A DNA stretch of 64,000 nt from a marine group bacterium Sva0996 bin134 (GCA_002239105.1 MPNQ01000009.1:1-64000); one strand, 5' to 3'. Counted from the first letter of the stretch, positions 50,484 through 59,805 are shown. Notes: generated by a model from the letters alone, not told the origin. Numbers and translations are program-made.

Positions 50484-51368
50484 CTAGTGGCCCAGGTCGT
50501 CGATGTCGGTGACGAACTCGCGGGCACTCTCGTTGAATTCAGCCACCGTGCCGATGGTCTTGGCCTTGGCGGTGCCGCCCCGCAGCGCGGCCAACGGATC
50601 GGTTTGGTCGCCGACATAGCCAAGGGCGAAGGCACCCTGGGTGTAGCCCATCATTCTCAGCAAATCGTCATCGAGGGTGCGAGCGATGTCCGGTGGGCAG
50701 GCCAGATACTGGTTCTCCTCTTGGCGCACCCAACCCACGGCGTAGGTGATGTTTACCCCCCGGCGCACGCGGCTGCTGGTATTGGCCCCGGCCCCGTGCA
50801 GCACTTTGCCCTCGTAGAAGAGCACGCTGCCTCGACGCATTTCGGCCTGGGCATCGGGCATCCGAATGGCTTCGTCGTCGCCGATGCCTGAAGTGCTGGC
50901 CAGAATGTGGGTAGCGCCGTTTTCGGCGGTGAAGTCGGTGAGTGCCCACATGGTGTTGCACTGCACGTGGTAGTCGGCGTCGAAAGGGAAAAAGTCGAAG
51001 GCCATTTCGTCTCGGTGCAGCTTCTGGCGGGTCTCCCCCGGCTCCACCGAGATGATCTGGGTGAGGTGGAGCTGCACCGCGCTCACATGGCCGAGGAAAT
51101 TGCTCACCGTGTCGACCACGAACGGATCCATGACCAACTGGCGAGCGGTTGGACAGCGGGCCACCAGAGCACCGGTTCGGCGAGTGAAGCGTCCGTCGTA
51201 CTCGTCGCGTCCCGCGTCGGATGCCTCGATGTAGGGCAGCGCCTCGGCTTCCAGCTGGTCCATGGCGGCCGCATCGGCCACATCGTCGACGATGGCATAC
51301 CCGAAGCGGCGCAGGTGATCGCTTACCTCGGCTGGGTCGGCGGTGGGTGGGAAATGACTCAGGGTCAC
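50484..51368 (-). CDS. Phytanoyl-CoA dioxygenase-family protein
   Basis: 2OG-Fe(II) oxygenase of the PhyH family, 294 residues. Iron ligands HxD in QKLHRDEMAFDF and distal His in GKVLHGAGANTSSRVRRG with the oxoglutarate Arg. NTMWALTDFTAENGATHILAS is the typical strand pair. The start is the GTG at 51366-51368, which has TACCAT seven bases upstream and no ribosome site; the very long in-frame ORF above it overlaps the divergent ChbG-like gene and is a shadow. Substrate unknown, possibly a hydroxylated acid. Confidence 0.9.
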   Translation of the reverse strand: MTLSHFPPTADPAEVSDHLRRFGYAIVDDVADAAAMDQLEAEALPYIEASDAGRDEYDGRFTRRTGALVARCPTARQLVMDPFVVDTVSNFLGHVSAVQLHLTQIISVEPGETRQKLHRDEMAFDFFPFDADYHVQCNTMWALTDFTAENGATHILASTSGIGDDEAIRMPDAQAEMRRGSVLFYEGKVLHGAGANTSSRVRRGVNITYAVGWVRQEENQYLACPPDIARTLDDDLLRMMGYTQGAFALGYVGDQTDPLAALRGGTAKAKTIGTVAEFNESAREFVTDIDDLGH

Positions 51369-51375
51369 GGGGCAG

Positions 51376-51394
51376 ATGGTACGAGAAGTAGGGT
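51376..51394. promoter_or_regulatory. Overlapping divergent leaderless promoters
   Basis: On the minus strand TACCAT (51376-51381) precedes the PhyH-like GTG by seven bases; on the plus strand TAGGGT (51389-51394) precedes the ChbG-like ATG by seven. The start codons are 33 bp apart, so each -35 region must overlap the other gene's start. Confidence 0.55.
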
Positions 51395-51401
51395 TCAAGT
51401 G

Positions 51402-52268
51402 ATGGTTCATCTGGTGATCCACGCCGATGACGTGGGGATGTGCCACGGTGCCAATCGAGCCTTCGTGGAACTGTCGCATCTCGGCACGATCACCTCTGGA
51501 TCGGTGATGGTGCCGTGCCCGTGGTTCACCGAGATCGCCGAGATTGCTGCCCGCGACAACGCCCTCGACTGCGGTGTCCACCTCACGCTCAACGCCGAGA
51601 AGTCGCACTACCGGTGGGGTCCGGTCACTTCGGAGGGCCCATCGTCGGGGCTGGTCGACGAGCACGGCTACCTGTGGCGGGATGTCGCCTCGGTGCGCCG
51701 CTTCGCCCATCCCGATGCGGTGGAGCAGGAATGGCGGGCCCAGATCGATCGGGCGTTGGCCGCGGGGATCAACGTGACCCACCTCGACGCCCACATGGGA
51801 TCGGCGCTGGCCCCGGAGTGGTGCCATCGCTATGTGGCGGTGGGAATCGACTACGGGGTGCCCGTGCTCATCACGAACTCGCTGACCGCCTACGGCCCCC
51901 GCCGCCATGTGGCCACCTCCACTGAGTCGCAGGCCGCCGATGAGGCCATCGGGTCGGCCGCAGCCGATGCCCGGGCCGCGGGGATGCCGGTGTTCGACCT
52001 AGTGCTGGAGACCGATTTCTCCCGCCCGCCGCACCAGCCAGCCGACTACCAGGCGATGCTCAGCGGCCTGAGCGACAAGGTTTCGGGCGACGGCTTGGTG
52101 TTCTGCGCCTTTCACCCCAATGCGCCGGGCGGCGCCGAGGTGGAGGTGATCGAGCCCGACACTTTTCACGTCCGCACCGACGAGTACGAACTCTTCGGCA
52201 CCGACGGCTGGGAGCATTGGCTCACAAGCCAGCCTTACGACCTGGCCTCTATGGCTGATCTGGCCTAG
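51402..52268 (+). CDS. ChbG/YdjC-like carbohydrate deacetylase
   Basis: Member of the YdjC/HpnK deacetylase family that removes acetyl groups from sugars such as chito-oligosaccharides. The metal site begins VIHADDVGMCHGANRA, with THLDAHMGSA later. 288 residues from the ATG at 51402. The longer ORF upstream overlaps the PhyH-like gene. Convergent with the class II aldolase gene, six bases between stops. The real substrate is unknown. Confidence 0.9.
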   Translation: MVHLVIHADDVGMCHGANRAFVELSHLGTITSGSVMVPCPWFTEIAEIAARDNALDCGVHLTLNAEKSHYRWGPVTSEGPSSGLVDEHGYLWRDVASVRRFAHPDAVEQEWRAQIDRALAAGINVTHLDAHMGSALAPEWCHRYVAVGIDYGVPVLITNSLTAYGPRRHVATSTESQAADEAIGSAAADARAAGMPVFDLVLETDFSRPPHQPADYQAMLSGLSDKVSGDGLVFCAFHPNAPGGAEVEVIEPDTFHVRTDEYELFGTDGWEHWLTSQPYDLASMADLA

Positions 52269-52274
52269 ATGCCC

Positions 52275-52985
52275 CTAGCCGGTGGGGTGGGCGTCGAGAT
52301 GGCGCTGGCCTTGGCGGCGCATGAGGGTCCAGGTCTGCTCTAAGTAGCCGGCCTGGTCGTCCACCAGCTTCTTCAGCCCCAGCCTCAGGTGCTCGGGTAT
52401 CTCGGGGGCGTCGGTGGGCTCAAGGGTCACATCGAGCTGGGCTTGGTCTTCCAGGGTGGCGTGAAGGGCGGCGGCCCGGGCCAGAGTGGCACCCACGGTT
52501 ATGGCCCCGTGCCACGGGATGATCACGGTGTGGTTGGTCTCGATGGCCGGGCCGATGGACTCGAAGCGGTCGTCGGGGCTGAGCACCTGGTCGTCGTGGA
52601 AGATGCAGCACAAGTTGTGGCGCATCTTCAGCGGTCGGGCCAATGAGGCCAGCGCGGTGATCCACCGTCCGTGGCTGTGGACGATGGCGCTCACGTCGTT
52701 GCGGTGCTGGTACACCCCGGCGTGGAACTCGAACCCCAAGCTCACTTCACGGTTGCCCTCCAGCAGGTTGCCGTCGTAGTCCAGCTTCATCACATCGTCG
52801 ACGGTGACCTCGCCCAGGGTCCGGTCGAAGGCGTTGATCCAGAAGGCGTCCTCGCCGGTGGCCCGAACGCTCACGTGGCCCCCGATGCCGGTGTCGCACC
52901 CCCGGGCGGTGAGGGCCCTACAGGCCAGCACGATCTCATTCACGATCTCGTTGGCCCCGCCGCCGACAGCTTCAGAAGTACTCAT
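52275..52985 (-). CDS. Class II aldolase/adducin family protein
   Basis: Zinc-dependent aldolase fold (fuculose-phosphate aldolase-like), 236 residues. Zinc ligands are in VHSHGRW, with the third His probably in NHTVIIPWHG; GIGGHVSVRATGEDAFWIN is the substrate loop. Some members are decarboxylases or act on hydroxy-keto acids. The ATG at 52983-52985 has TACTCT seven bases upstream (also AGGGG at four). Divergent from the PanE-like gene with 86 bp between starts. Confidence 0.9.
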   Translation of the reverse strand: MSTSEAVGGGANEIVNEIVLACRALTARGCDTGIGGHVSVRATGEDAFWINAFDRTLGEVTVDDVMKLDYDGNLLEGNREVSLGFEFHAGVYQHRNDVSAIVHSHGRWITALASLARPLKMRHNLCCIFHDDQVLSPDDRFESIGPAIETNHTVIIPWHGAITVGATLARAAALHATLEDQAQLDVTLEPTDAPEIPEHLRLGLKKLVDDQAGYLEQTWTLMRRQGQRHLDAHPTG

Positions 52986-53071
52986 GGCCCCTAGAGTACG
53001 GCATCAATGGGACAGCGCCATTGTGAAACCGACGCCCTGCGTGTTTGCCGCCAACCCCCCGCCCTGAATCA

Positions 53072-54019
53072 ATGACGACGGTCGTAGTGCTCGGCGCCGG
53101 AGCGCTGGGATCGGTGTACGGGGCATGGTTCACCCAGGCCGGCGCCGAGGTCACCCTGGTGGCCCGTCCGACCCACGCCGAGGCGGTGAATCGGGGAGGG
53201 CTGCGCATTGACGATCAGCCGCCCGTGGCGGTGCGGGCCATATCCGACCCGGCCGAAGCCGGAGACTGCGACATTGTCTTGTTGGCCAGTAAGGCGTTCG
53301 ACAACGCCGAACTGCTGGGCAACTACCGAGGAACCGCCCAAGCTGCCTTCTCGGTTCAGAACGGCGTGCGCCAAGCAGAGCCAATGGTGGACCGGTTCGG
53401 TTCTGCCGCGGTGGGCTGCGTGTCGCTGGTGGGCGGCACCCTGGGCCAACCCGGCCACGCCTCCCACTCATTTGACGGCCCCACCCTGCTAGGCGACCTC
53501 ACCACCACCGCGCCGGGCACGGCGGCGGCCATCGCCGCGGCCCTTCCAGAGCGCAAGCTAGAGGTTCAAGACGACATCGCCCCCGCACTGTGGTCCAAGG
53601 GGGTGCTGGCCGCGGCGGCCATGGGAGTGGTGGGGCTGACCCGGCTGGTGTACCACCGCATCTTCCTCCTGCCCGAGACCCGTGACGTCTTCTACGACTT
53701 GGCCTGCGAAGGGGCTTCCATCGCCGCGGCAGAGGGAGTGGGGCTGATCGACGGCCACGGCCCGTTCCAGATCCAGGCGCTCACCCGAGAGAGCCGGGCA
53801 GAGGCTCACCAGAGACTCCGAGCCGTGGGCCAGCGTATGGAAGCAGCCGGAGAAACCCAGGTAAGGGTGTCCATATTGCAGAGCATCGACCGAGGGCGGC
53901 CGTTCGAGGTCCAAGCGGTTTTCGCCGACTTGGTGGAGATTGCCGATGGCCACGGGCTTGAGGTGCCAACTCTGCGGGCCGTCACCCGGCTATTGATCGC
54001 GTCCATGCCCGGGGGATGA
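53072..54019 (+). CDS. Ketopantoate reductase (ApbA/PanE)-family oxidoreductase
   Basis: NADPH-dependent 2-keto acid reductase family, 315 residues. The nucleotide site is VLGAGALGSVYGAWF; LASKAFD and FSVQNGV hold conserved Lys and Asn, and LWSKGVLAAAAMGVVGLTR starts the C-terminal helical domain with its Lys. Ketopantoate is the classical substrate, but no pantothenate gene is near and the neighbours act on hydroxy and keto acids, so another 2-keto acid is likely. Seven bases before the FMN oxidase gene. Confidence 0.88.
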   Translation: MTTVVVLGAGALGSVYGAWFTQAGAEVTLVARPTHAEAVNRGGLRIDDQPPVAVRAISDPAEAGDCDIVLLASKAFDNAELLGNYRGTAQAAFSVQNGVRQAEPMVDRFGSAAVGCVSLVGGTLGQPGHASHSFDGPTLLGDLTTTAPGTAAAIAAALPERKLEVQDDIAPALWSKGVLAAAAMGVVGLTRLVYHRIFLLPETRDVFYDLACEGASIAAAEGVGLIDGHGPFQIQALTRESRAEAHQRLRAVGQRMEAAGETQVRVSILQSIDRGRPFEVQAVFADLVEIADGHGLEVPTLRAVTRLLIASMPGG

Positions 54020-54026
54020 CAAAGCG

Positions 54027-55214
54027 ATGAGACTGCGAGACCTGACCCGGATGCTGGCCCGAGCCCCCAAAGGCGCCAACCGGTGGCACACCTACGCCGA
54101 TATGCGGGAGGCCGCCCGCCGGCGGCTGCCCAAAATGGTGTTCGACTTCGTAGAGGGGGGCGCGGAGGGTGAGCTGACCATCGCCGCCAACCGGGCCGCC
54201 ATCGACAAGGTGGAACTGGCCCCCAGCTTTCTGGTGGACGTAGCCGAGCGAGAGGTGTCCACCACCGTGCTGGGCCGCCCGGTGTCGTTGCCGTTCCTGC
54301 TGGCCCCCGCCGGGCTGGCCACGCTGGTCCACCGCGAGGGCGAGCTGGCCGCGGCCCGAGCCGCCGCCGCCGCGGGCACCGTGTTCGCAGTGAGCACTGG
54401 GTCGGGCTACTCGCTGGAAGACATCGCGGCCGCAGCCCCCGAGGGCCGGCGGTGGTTCCAGCTCTATCTGTGGAAGAGCCCAGAGGTGGTTCGCTCCCTG
54501 GTACACCGGGCCCGAGACGCCGGCTATGAGGCTCTGGTGCTAACAGTGGACGTGCCGGTTGTGGGCAAGCGGGAGCGCGACTTGCGCAATGGCATGTCGC
54601 TGCCTCCTCGCATCCAGTGGAACAGCGCACTGGACACCGCCCGGCGCCTGCGGTGGCTGCGCCAGTTGGTGACGGGCCCGGACATAACTTTCGGCAGCTT
54701 GGTGGAGCTGGGCATCGGCGACGACGCCAGCGCCATCGGGGCCTATGTCGACCGAGAACTGGCCGATCCGTCCCGAACCTGGGACGACGTGGCGTGGCTG
54801 CGGCGGGAGTGGGACGGCCCGCTGCTGGTCAAGGGAGTGATCACGGTGGCCGATGCCGAGGCCGCCGTGCGCTGGGGGGCCGACGGGGTGATCGTGTCCA
54901 ACCACGGCGGACGCCAACTCGATTCGGTGCCGGGAACCTTCGACATGCTTCCCCGGATTGCCGAGGCAGTTGGCGACCAAGCTGAGGTGCTGGTTGACGG
55001 CGGTTGCCAGCGAGGCGCGGACGTGGTGAAGGCTCGAGCCCTGGGAGCGCAGGCGACCATGGGCGGACGAAGCTGGTTCTGGGGATTGGCCGTTGACGGC
55101 GAAGCCGGAGTGGCTCGGATGCTCGACATCTACCGCACCGACATCGACCGCACCCTGGCCTTAGTGGGCCGGCGGCGCTTCGACGACGTCGGTCCAGAAC
55201 TGGTGGCCGGTTAG
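54027..55214 (+). CDS. FMN-dependent alpha-hydroxy acid dehydrogenase/oxidase
   Basis: Glycolate-oxidase/lactate-dehydrogenase family TIM-barrel flavoenzyme, 395 residues. Markers are PKMVFDFVEGGAEGE, LLAPAGLATLVHREGE, the active site VSNHGGRQLDSVPGT and MGGRSWFWGLAVDGEAGV. It oxidises a 2-hydroxy acid to the keto acid, which the PanE-like enzyme next door could reduce or balance. Likely co-transcribed with that gene and located upstream of a Liv-type transporter. Confidence 0.92.
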   Translation: MRLRDLTRMLARAPKGANRWHTYADMREAARRRLPKMVFDFVEGGAEGELTIAANRAAIDKVELAPSFLVDVAEREVSTTVLGRPVSLPFLLAPAGLATLVHREGELAAARAAAAAGTVFAVSTGSGYSLEDIAAAAPEGRRWFQLYLWKSPEVVRSLVHRARDAGYEALVLTVDVPVVGKRERDLRNGMSLPPRIQWNSALDTARRLRWLRQLVTGPDITFGSLVELGIGDDASAIGAYVDRELADPSRTWDDVAWLRREWDGPLLVKGVITVADAEAAVRWGADGVIVSNHGGRQLDSVPGTFDMLPRIAEAVGDQAEVLVDGGCQRGADVVKARALGAQATMGGRSWFWGLAVDGEAGVARMLDIYRTDIDRTLALVGRRRFDDVGPELVAG

Positions 55215-55321
55215 CCAGACGTAATCCGTCTCGGCTTCGTCAACAACCCCTATTCTCATGTCAGTTGGCACGCTACGCTGTCAACCCAAGGATATGTACA
55301 TGTGCCTAGGAGGGATTCTCA

Positions 55322-56725
55322 ATGAATTGGTACGGCCATCTCACCAAAGTTCGCAAAGGACGCGGTGTCATTTCCCTTGTCATCGCCTTGCTGGCGGTAT
55401 TCGCGCTACTGGCAACAAGTTGTGGAAACGATGACGACGGAGACACCGTAGAAGCCCCAGAAGCCACTCAGGCACCGGAGGCCGCGGAGGAGCCAGAAGC
55501 CACAGAAGCTCCGGCGCCAGCGCCAGATCCCAGAGGCAATGCCCTGGGTGATGGATCTCTTGGAATCGTCGAAGTCGAGGCTGGAGAAGCGATTCAGATC
55601 CGGTCTTTACAGGCGATTACCGGCGATGTGGCCGGTTTCGGTTTGCCGATCGACCGGGCTGCGTATATCGCGGCTGACGACTATGGGCCGATCCATGGTT
55701 TCGATGTCGATCTGGGTGCGAGCCTCGATGATCTTTGCGGTGCTGACGGCGGCCAGGCCGCAGCTCAGACCATCGTGGCCGACGACCGGGTGATCGGGGT
55801 GCTGGGCACTTCGTGCTCTGGCGCGGCGGTGGCCGCGGCCCCGCTGGTCACCAATGCGGGAATGGTCATGATCTCGGGGGGCAACACGTCTCCGGCGCTG
55901 ACTTCTGATTTGGCCGGCACCGCGGGTCCCAACCACGTCAAGGGCTATTACCGCACCGCCCACAATGACTTGTACCAGGGCGCGGCCATGGCCAAGTTCG
56001 TGTTCGGGGAGCTGGGCTTTACCACTGCCGCCGCGATCCACGACGGCGACCCCTACACCCAGGGGCTGGCCCAGGCGTTCTCCGACGCATTCGAGGACGA
56101 GGGCGGCACGATGACCGGATTCTCGGGGGTCAACAAAGACGACACCGACATGGTGCCGGTGTTGACCGAGATCGCCGCGGGCAGCCCCGAGGCGCTGTTC
56201 TTCCCGATCTTCCAGCCGGCCGGCGACTTCATCGCCGACCAGGCCCCGGGAGTCTCCGGGCTCGAGGACACGGTGCTGCTGGCCGCAGACGGCCTTTTGA
56301 ACGCCAACTACCTGCCGCTGCCCCAAACCGCCGGGATGTACTTCTCCGGCCCGGACCAGCGATTCGGCGAGAACGTCAATCAGAGCACCGGCAAGACCGC
56401 CGCCGACTTCACCGCCGAATACGAGTCGCGCTACGGAGAAGTGCCGTCGTCGGCGTTCTGGGCCCACGGCTACGACGCCACCATACTGCTGCTCGACGCC
56501 ATCGCCGCCGCCTCCTGGATCGACGACGACACGCTGATGATCGACCGCCAAGGCGTCCGCGACTACCTCTACGGGCTGCGCAACTTCAACGGCATCATCG
56601 GCACCATCAACTGCGACGCCTTCGGCGACTGCGGCTCATCCAAGATCACCGTCGTGCAGAACCTCGGCGGCGAAGAAAACATCGAAGCCAGCCTCAACAA
56701 CGTGATCTACTCCTACGAACCGTAG
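55322..56725 (+). CDS. Branched-chain-type ABC transporter substrate-binding lipoprotein
   Basis: Periplasmic-binding-protein type I of the LivJ family, here a lipoprotein: signal up to ALLATSC with Cys34, then an acidic EAPEATE linker (about 40-70) and the two-lobe domain (about 85-467). AAAPLVTNAGMVMISGGNTSPAL and FWAHGYDATILLLDAI are family regions. Ribosome site AGGAGGG seven bases before the ATG. Substrate may be amino acids, amides or small acids. A stem-loop follows before the permease genes. Confidence 0.93.
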   Translation: MNWYGHLTKVRKGRGVISLVIALLAVFALLATSCGNDDDGDTVEAPEATQAPEAAEEPEATEAPAPAPDPRGNALGDGSLGIVEVEAGEAIQIRSLQAITGDVAGFGLPIDRAAYIAADDYGPIHGFDVDLGASLDDLCGADGGQAAAQTIVADDRVIGVLGTSCSGAAVAAAPLVTNAGMVMISGGNTSPALTSDLAGTAGPNHVKGYYRTAHNDLYQGAAMAKFVFGELGFTTAAAIHDGDPYTQGLAQAFSDAFEDEGGTMTGFSGVNKDDTDMVPVLTEIAAGSPEALFFPIFQPAGDFIADQAPGVSGLEDTVLLAADGLLNANYLPLPQTAGMYFSGPDQRFGENVNQSTGKTAADFTAEYESRYGEVPSSAFWAHGYDATILLLDAIAAASWIDDDTLMIDRQGVRDYLYGLRNFNGIIGTINCDAFGDCGSSKITVVQNLGGEENIEASLNNVIYSYEP

Positions 56726-56742
56726 AGCCCGATCGCCCGTAT

Positions 56743-56796
56743 GCAGCCCTGGCGCGGGATCGCTGTTCCCGCGGTGATTCCCGAGCCAGGGACTGC
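56743..56796 (+). terminator. Nested stem-loop between the binding protein and permease genes
   Basis: Outer arms GCAG+CCCTGGC (56743-56753) and GCCAGGG+CTGC (56785-56796), inner arms GCGGGA (56754-56759) and TCCCGC (56767-56772). No T-run. Such structures after binding-protein genes often protect the 5' transcript or attenuate read-through so that binding protein exceeds permease. Confidence 0.6.
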
Positions 56797-56848
56797 ACTT
56801 GGGCATGCTTTGCTGTTCGTCCGCTAGCTAGCTGATCGGGGCTGTCCC

Positions 56849-57967
56849 ATGATTGGAAAGGCACTTCGCCGAAAAGCCCCCCGCACTGGCGTCGACTGGT
56901 TCCTCACCGTCATGCGGGTGGCAGCGCTCACGGTGGTCGCTGTGGGCCTGTTGGCGTTCATTGCCCAAGAAATCGACACCAACAATCCGTTTGCCCGGTG
57001 GGCCAATCCCGACGCCACCGGCCTCACTAGGGCCCAATTCCAGGGACTGATCGTGTCGGGGGTGGCCCAAGGCGCCATGTACGGACTGATCGCCTTGGGC
57101 TACTCCATGGTCTACGGGGTGCTCGGGTTCATCAACTTCGCCCACGGCGAAGTGTTCATGGTGGGCGCCATGACCGGAATGATCACCTCCACCAAACTGG
57201 CCGACGCCGGCATGTGGGAGAGCAACTTCATAGGCTCGCTTGTGCTCATCGTATTCGTGTCGGTGATCGTGTGCGCGCTGACCGCGGTGATCATGGAGCG
57301 AGTCGCCTACCGACCACTTCGGGGATCGCCCCGGCTCATACCGCTCATTACTTCGATCGGAGTGTCCTTCTTCCTCCAGAACGTGTCGCTGGTACTACTC
57401 GGTCCCGCAGCCAAGGCGTACCCAGACGTGCCCGACTGGGTGAAGTCCAAGCACACGTTCCTCGAGATCGAAGGGGCCAAGATCCTGGTAATAGTCGTGG
57501 CCGCGGCCTCGATGGTCTGCCTTTGGTACGTGGTAGAGCGCACCAAGAGCGGCAAGGCCATGCGAGCCGTGGCTGAAGACGCCGAGATCGCCGCGCTGAT
57601 GGGCATCAACGTGAATCGCACCATCGTCAAGGTGTTCGCGCTCGGGGGCGCCATGGCGGGGATGGCCGGCATTCTGTGGGGCATCTTGTTCCGCAGCGTT
57701 GTCCACACAACCGGTTTCCTTCCCGGCATCAAGGCCTTCAGCGCGGCAGTGGTTGGCGGCATCGGCCACCTCGGCGGCGCGATGACCGGAGGGCTGTCCA
57801 TCGGTGTGGCCGAATCGGTGGGGCCACTGCTCATTCTTGAGCCGCTTGGAGTGAGCGGAGTCTCGCAGCTTCGGGACGCGGTTGCTTTCGCGGTGCTCAT
57901 AGGTGTATTGCTGCTGCGCCCCAACGGGCTGTTTGGCGAGCGCCTGCCTTCTGAGGATCGCACATGA
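56849..57967 (+). CDS. livH: Branched-chain amino acid-type ABC permease (LivH-like)
   Basis: Inner-membrane channel subunit, 372 residues. GYSMVYGVLGFINFAHGEVFM is the LivH signature; MERVAYRPLRGSPRLIPLIT and SGKAMRAVAEDAEIAALMGIN (coupling loop) follow. An N-terminal extension of about 60 residues with an extra helix precedes the usual start. Overlaps livM by ATGA. Confidence 0.93.
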   Translation: MIGKALRRKAPRTGVDWFLTVMRVAALTVVAVGLLAFIAQEIDTNNPFARWANPDATGLTRAQFQGLIVSGVAQGAMYGLIALGYSMVYGVLGFINFAHGEVFMVGAMTGMITSTKLADAGMWESNFIGSLVLIVFVSVIVCALTAVIMERVAYRPLRGSPRLIPLITSIGVSFFLQNVSLVLLGPAAKAYPDVPDWVKSKHTFLEIEGAKILVIVVAAASMVCLWYVVERTKSGKAMRAVAEDAEIAALMGINVNRTIVKVFALGGAMAGMAGILWGILFRSVVHTTGFLPGIKAFSAAVVGGIGHLGGAMTGGLSIGVAESVGPLLILEPLGVSGVSQLRDAVAFAVLIGVLLLRPNGLFGERLPSEDRT

Positions 57968-59805
57968 CCGCAACACTTCCTCCCACCAGCTCACCTCAAC
58001 TTGAGGCGCCGCTGGCTGCGCCGCGGCCGGCATTGGCCCACGACTGGCGGCGGATCGCTCGCATGGGATCGATTGCCGCCTTCGCCCAGGTCTTCATCGC
58101 CCTTTCCAACATGCCGGTGGCGCTCGACGGGCGGACCATGGTCAAGCCGGTGCTTAGCCTGGGCTATCTCGTACTGCTGATCCTGCCGTTCGCGGCCGGC
58201 TACCGCCAGGGTCACCAGACCAAGCTCGAGGGCGTTACCCAACACGCCGCAGGACCCAATGAGGTGGTGGGCGGTCTGGCCTGCGGAATGATCGCGGGCG
58301 GGGGCTTGTCGCTGCTCGCGGTGCTTCTGGCCAACTTCGACCTTCGGGATCCGCTGGTGAACTGGAGTCCGATACTCCTCGACACTTTGACCTTTGGCAA
58401 TGCCCCGTGGTTCGCGGTGGTGATCTGGCTGGCAATCGGCGCGGGAGCAGGAGCCTCGGGAGGGGTGCTTCGGCTGCTCGGGCCCCGGAGCCGCCGGGCA
58501 ACTGTAACTATGGTACTCGCCGTAATCGGCGCCGCAGTTCTGGAGTCTCTGATGGTGGACTTGGCCGACGGTTTGAGGCTCGAAGCGCTTACCGACCGCC
58601 TCTATGCCAAGCGGGGCGGGGTTACCTGGCCCGGCGCATTGGTGTTAGCCGCCGTCTCGGGCGGGCTCGCCGTGGTGGGCCGCGGGCGATTTCGCACGGC
58701 TCGAGCGCGCCTCGCCAACCTGGAGGGCGCCAAGCGCAGCCGGGCCAACGCCGGACTCATCTTGGCTGCCGCCGCGGTGCTGATCGTGTTGCCGCTGTTC
58801 GCGGGAAAGCTCACCAATGAGCTGCTGGCCAACGTCGGCCTGTTCGTGCTCTTGGCCCTCGGGCTGAACGTGGTGGTCGGGCTAGCTGGCATTCTCGACT
58901 TGGGCTACGTGGCCTTCTTCGCCGTCGGCAGCTACTCCGCCGCGGTGCTCACTGCGGCAACCTCTCCCAAGATCTCCCCCGAGATGCCCTGGCTCGTCGC
59001 CCTCATCGTCGTCGTGGTAATCACCGGCCTCGTGGGGCTGTTCATCGGTGCCCCCGTGATCCGGATGCGGGGTGACTATCTGGCTATCGTCACCCTGGGT
59101 TTCGGCGAGATCATCCGCCTGCTGTTCCAGTCCGACTGGCTGTCGGGATGGTTCGGCGGGGCCCAGGGCATCACCTTGATCCCCGGAGCAAACATCTTCG
59201 GCCTCACAGAAGTGTCGGGCACTGACCCCCGCCGAGTGTTCTACCTGGTGCTGGCCTTCTGCGCGCTGGCCATATACGTCTCATGGCGGCTGGAGCGCTC
59301 CCGGCTGGGGCGGGCTTGGATGGCAGTTCGCGAGGACGAGACCGTGGCCGAGGCAATGGGGATCAACACCGTGAACGTCAAACTGCTCGCCTTTGTGGTC
59401 GGAGCGATTCTGGGATCGTTTAGCGGTGCCATTTTTGCGGCCAAAGTCGGGTCGGTATTCCCTTCAAGTTTTCTGATCCTGGTGTCGATCGTCATCCTTG
59501 TGGTGGTGATCTTCGGGGGCATGGGCAACATCGTCGGAGTGATTGCGGGGTCGGCAGTGCTGATCGGCGTCTTGGGAGGTCCCAAGCAGCCGGGTCTTTT
59601 GGCCGAGTTCTCCGAATTCAAACTGCTCATCTATGGCGCCCTGCTCGTGTGGATGATGCTGGCCCGGCCTGAGGGGCTGATACCCAGCGTGCGGCGCACA
59701 CGCGAACTGCACCAAGTTGAGATGGCCCAGGACGCCTGGCTCAGAGGGCAGGTTGACGGCGAAGACGGCGGAGGCGGCGACCCGCAGCCCACGGTGCAGC
59801 CATGA
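57964..59805 (+). CDS. livM: Branched-chain amino acid-type ABC permease (LivM-like) with long N-terminal membrane extension
   Basis: Second channel subunit. The LivM domain runs from about residue 265 (GLNVVVGLAGILDLGYVAFF, the GDYLAIVTLGFGEIIRLLF stretch, and the coupling loop RAWMAVREDETVAEAMGIN). The first 260 residues are extra: about six hydrophobic segments plus a basic linker (RARLANLEGAKRSRANAG). At 613 residues it is far longer than classical LivM. ATGA overlaps link it to livH and livG. The extension's role is unknown. Confidence 0.92.
   Translation: MTATLPPTSSPQLEAPLAAPRPALAHDWRRIARMGSIAAFAQVFIALSNMPVALDGRTMVKPVLSLGYLVLLILPFAAGYRQGHQTKLEGVTQHAAGPNEVVGGLACGMIAGGGLSLLAVLLANFDLRDPLVNWSPILLDTLTFGNAPWFAVVIWLAIGAGAGASGGVLRLLGPRSRRATVTMVLAVIGAAVLESLMVDLADGLRLEALTDRLYAKRGGVTWPGALVLAAVSGGLAVVGRGRFRTARARLANLEGAKRSRANAGLILAAAAVLIVLPLFAGKLTNELLANVGLFVLLALGLNVVVGLAGILDLGYVAFFAVGSYSAAVLTAATSPKISPEMPWLVALIVVVVITGLVGLFIGAPVIRMRGDYLAIVTLGFGEIIRLLFQSDWLSGWFGGAQGITLIPGANIFGLTEVSGTDPRRVFYLVLAFCALAIYVSWRLERSRLGRAWMAVREDETVAEAMGINTVNVKLLAFVVGAILGSFSGAIFAAKVGSVFPSSFLILVSIVILVVVIFGGMGNIVGVIAGSAVLIGVLGGPKQPGLLAEFSEFKLLIYGALLVWMMLARPEGLIPSVRRTRELHQVEMAQDAWLRGQVDGEDGGGGDPQPTVQP

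Noticed and set aside
50907..51401. N-terminal 165-codon extension of the ChbG-like gene
   Set aside because: It overlaps the PhyH-like gene antisense, and the family N-terminus begins exactly at the ATG at 51402.
52275..52985. IPEHLRL sequence in the class II aldolase as another PEHLL motif
   Set aside because: It lies inside the C-terminal region, lacks the following Lys/Arg pattern, and is not next to a linker; probably chance.
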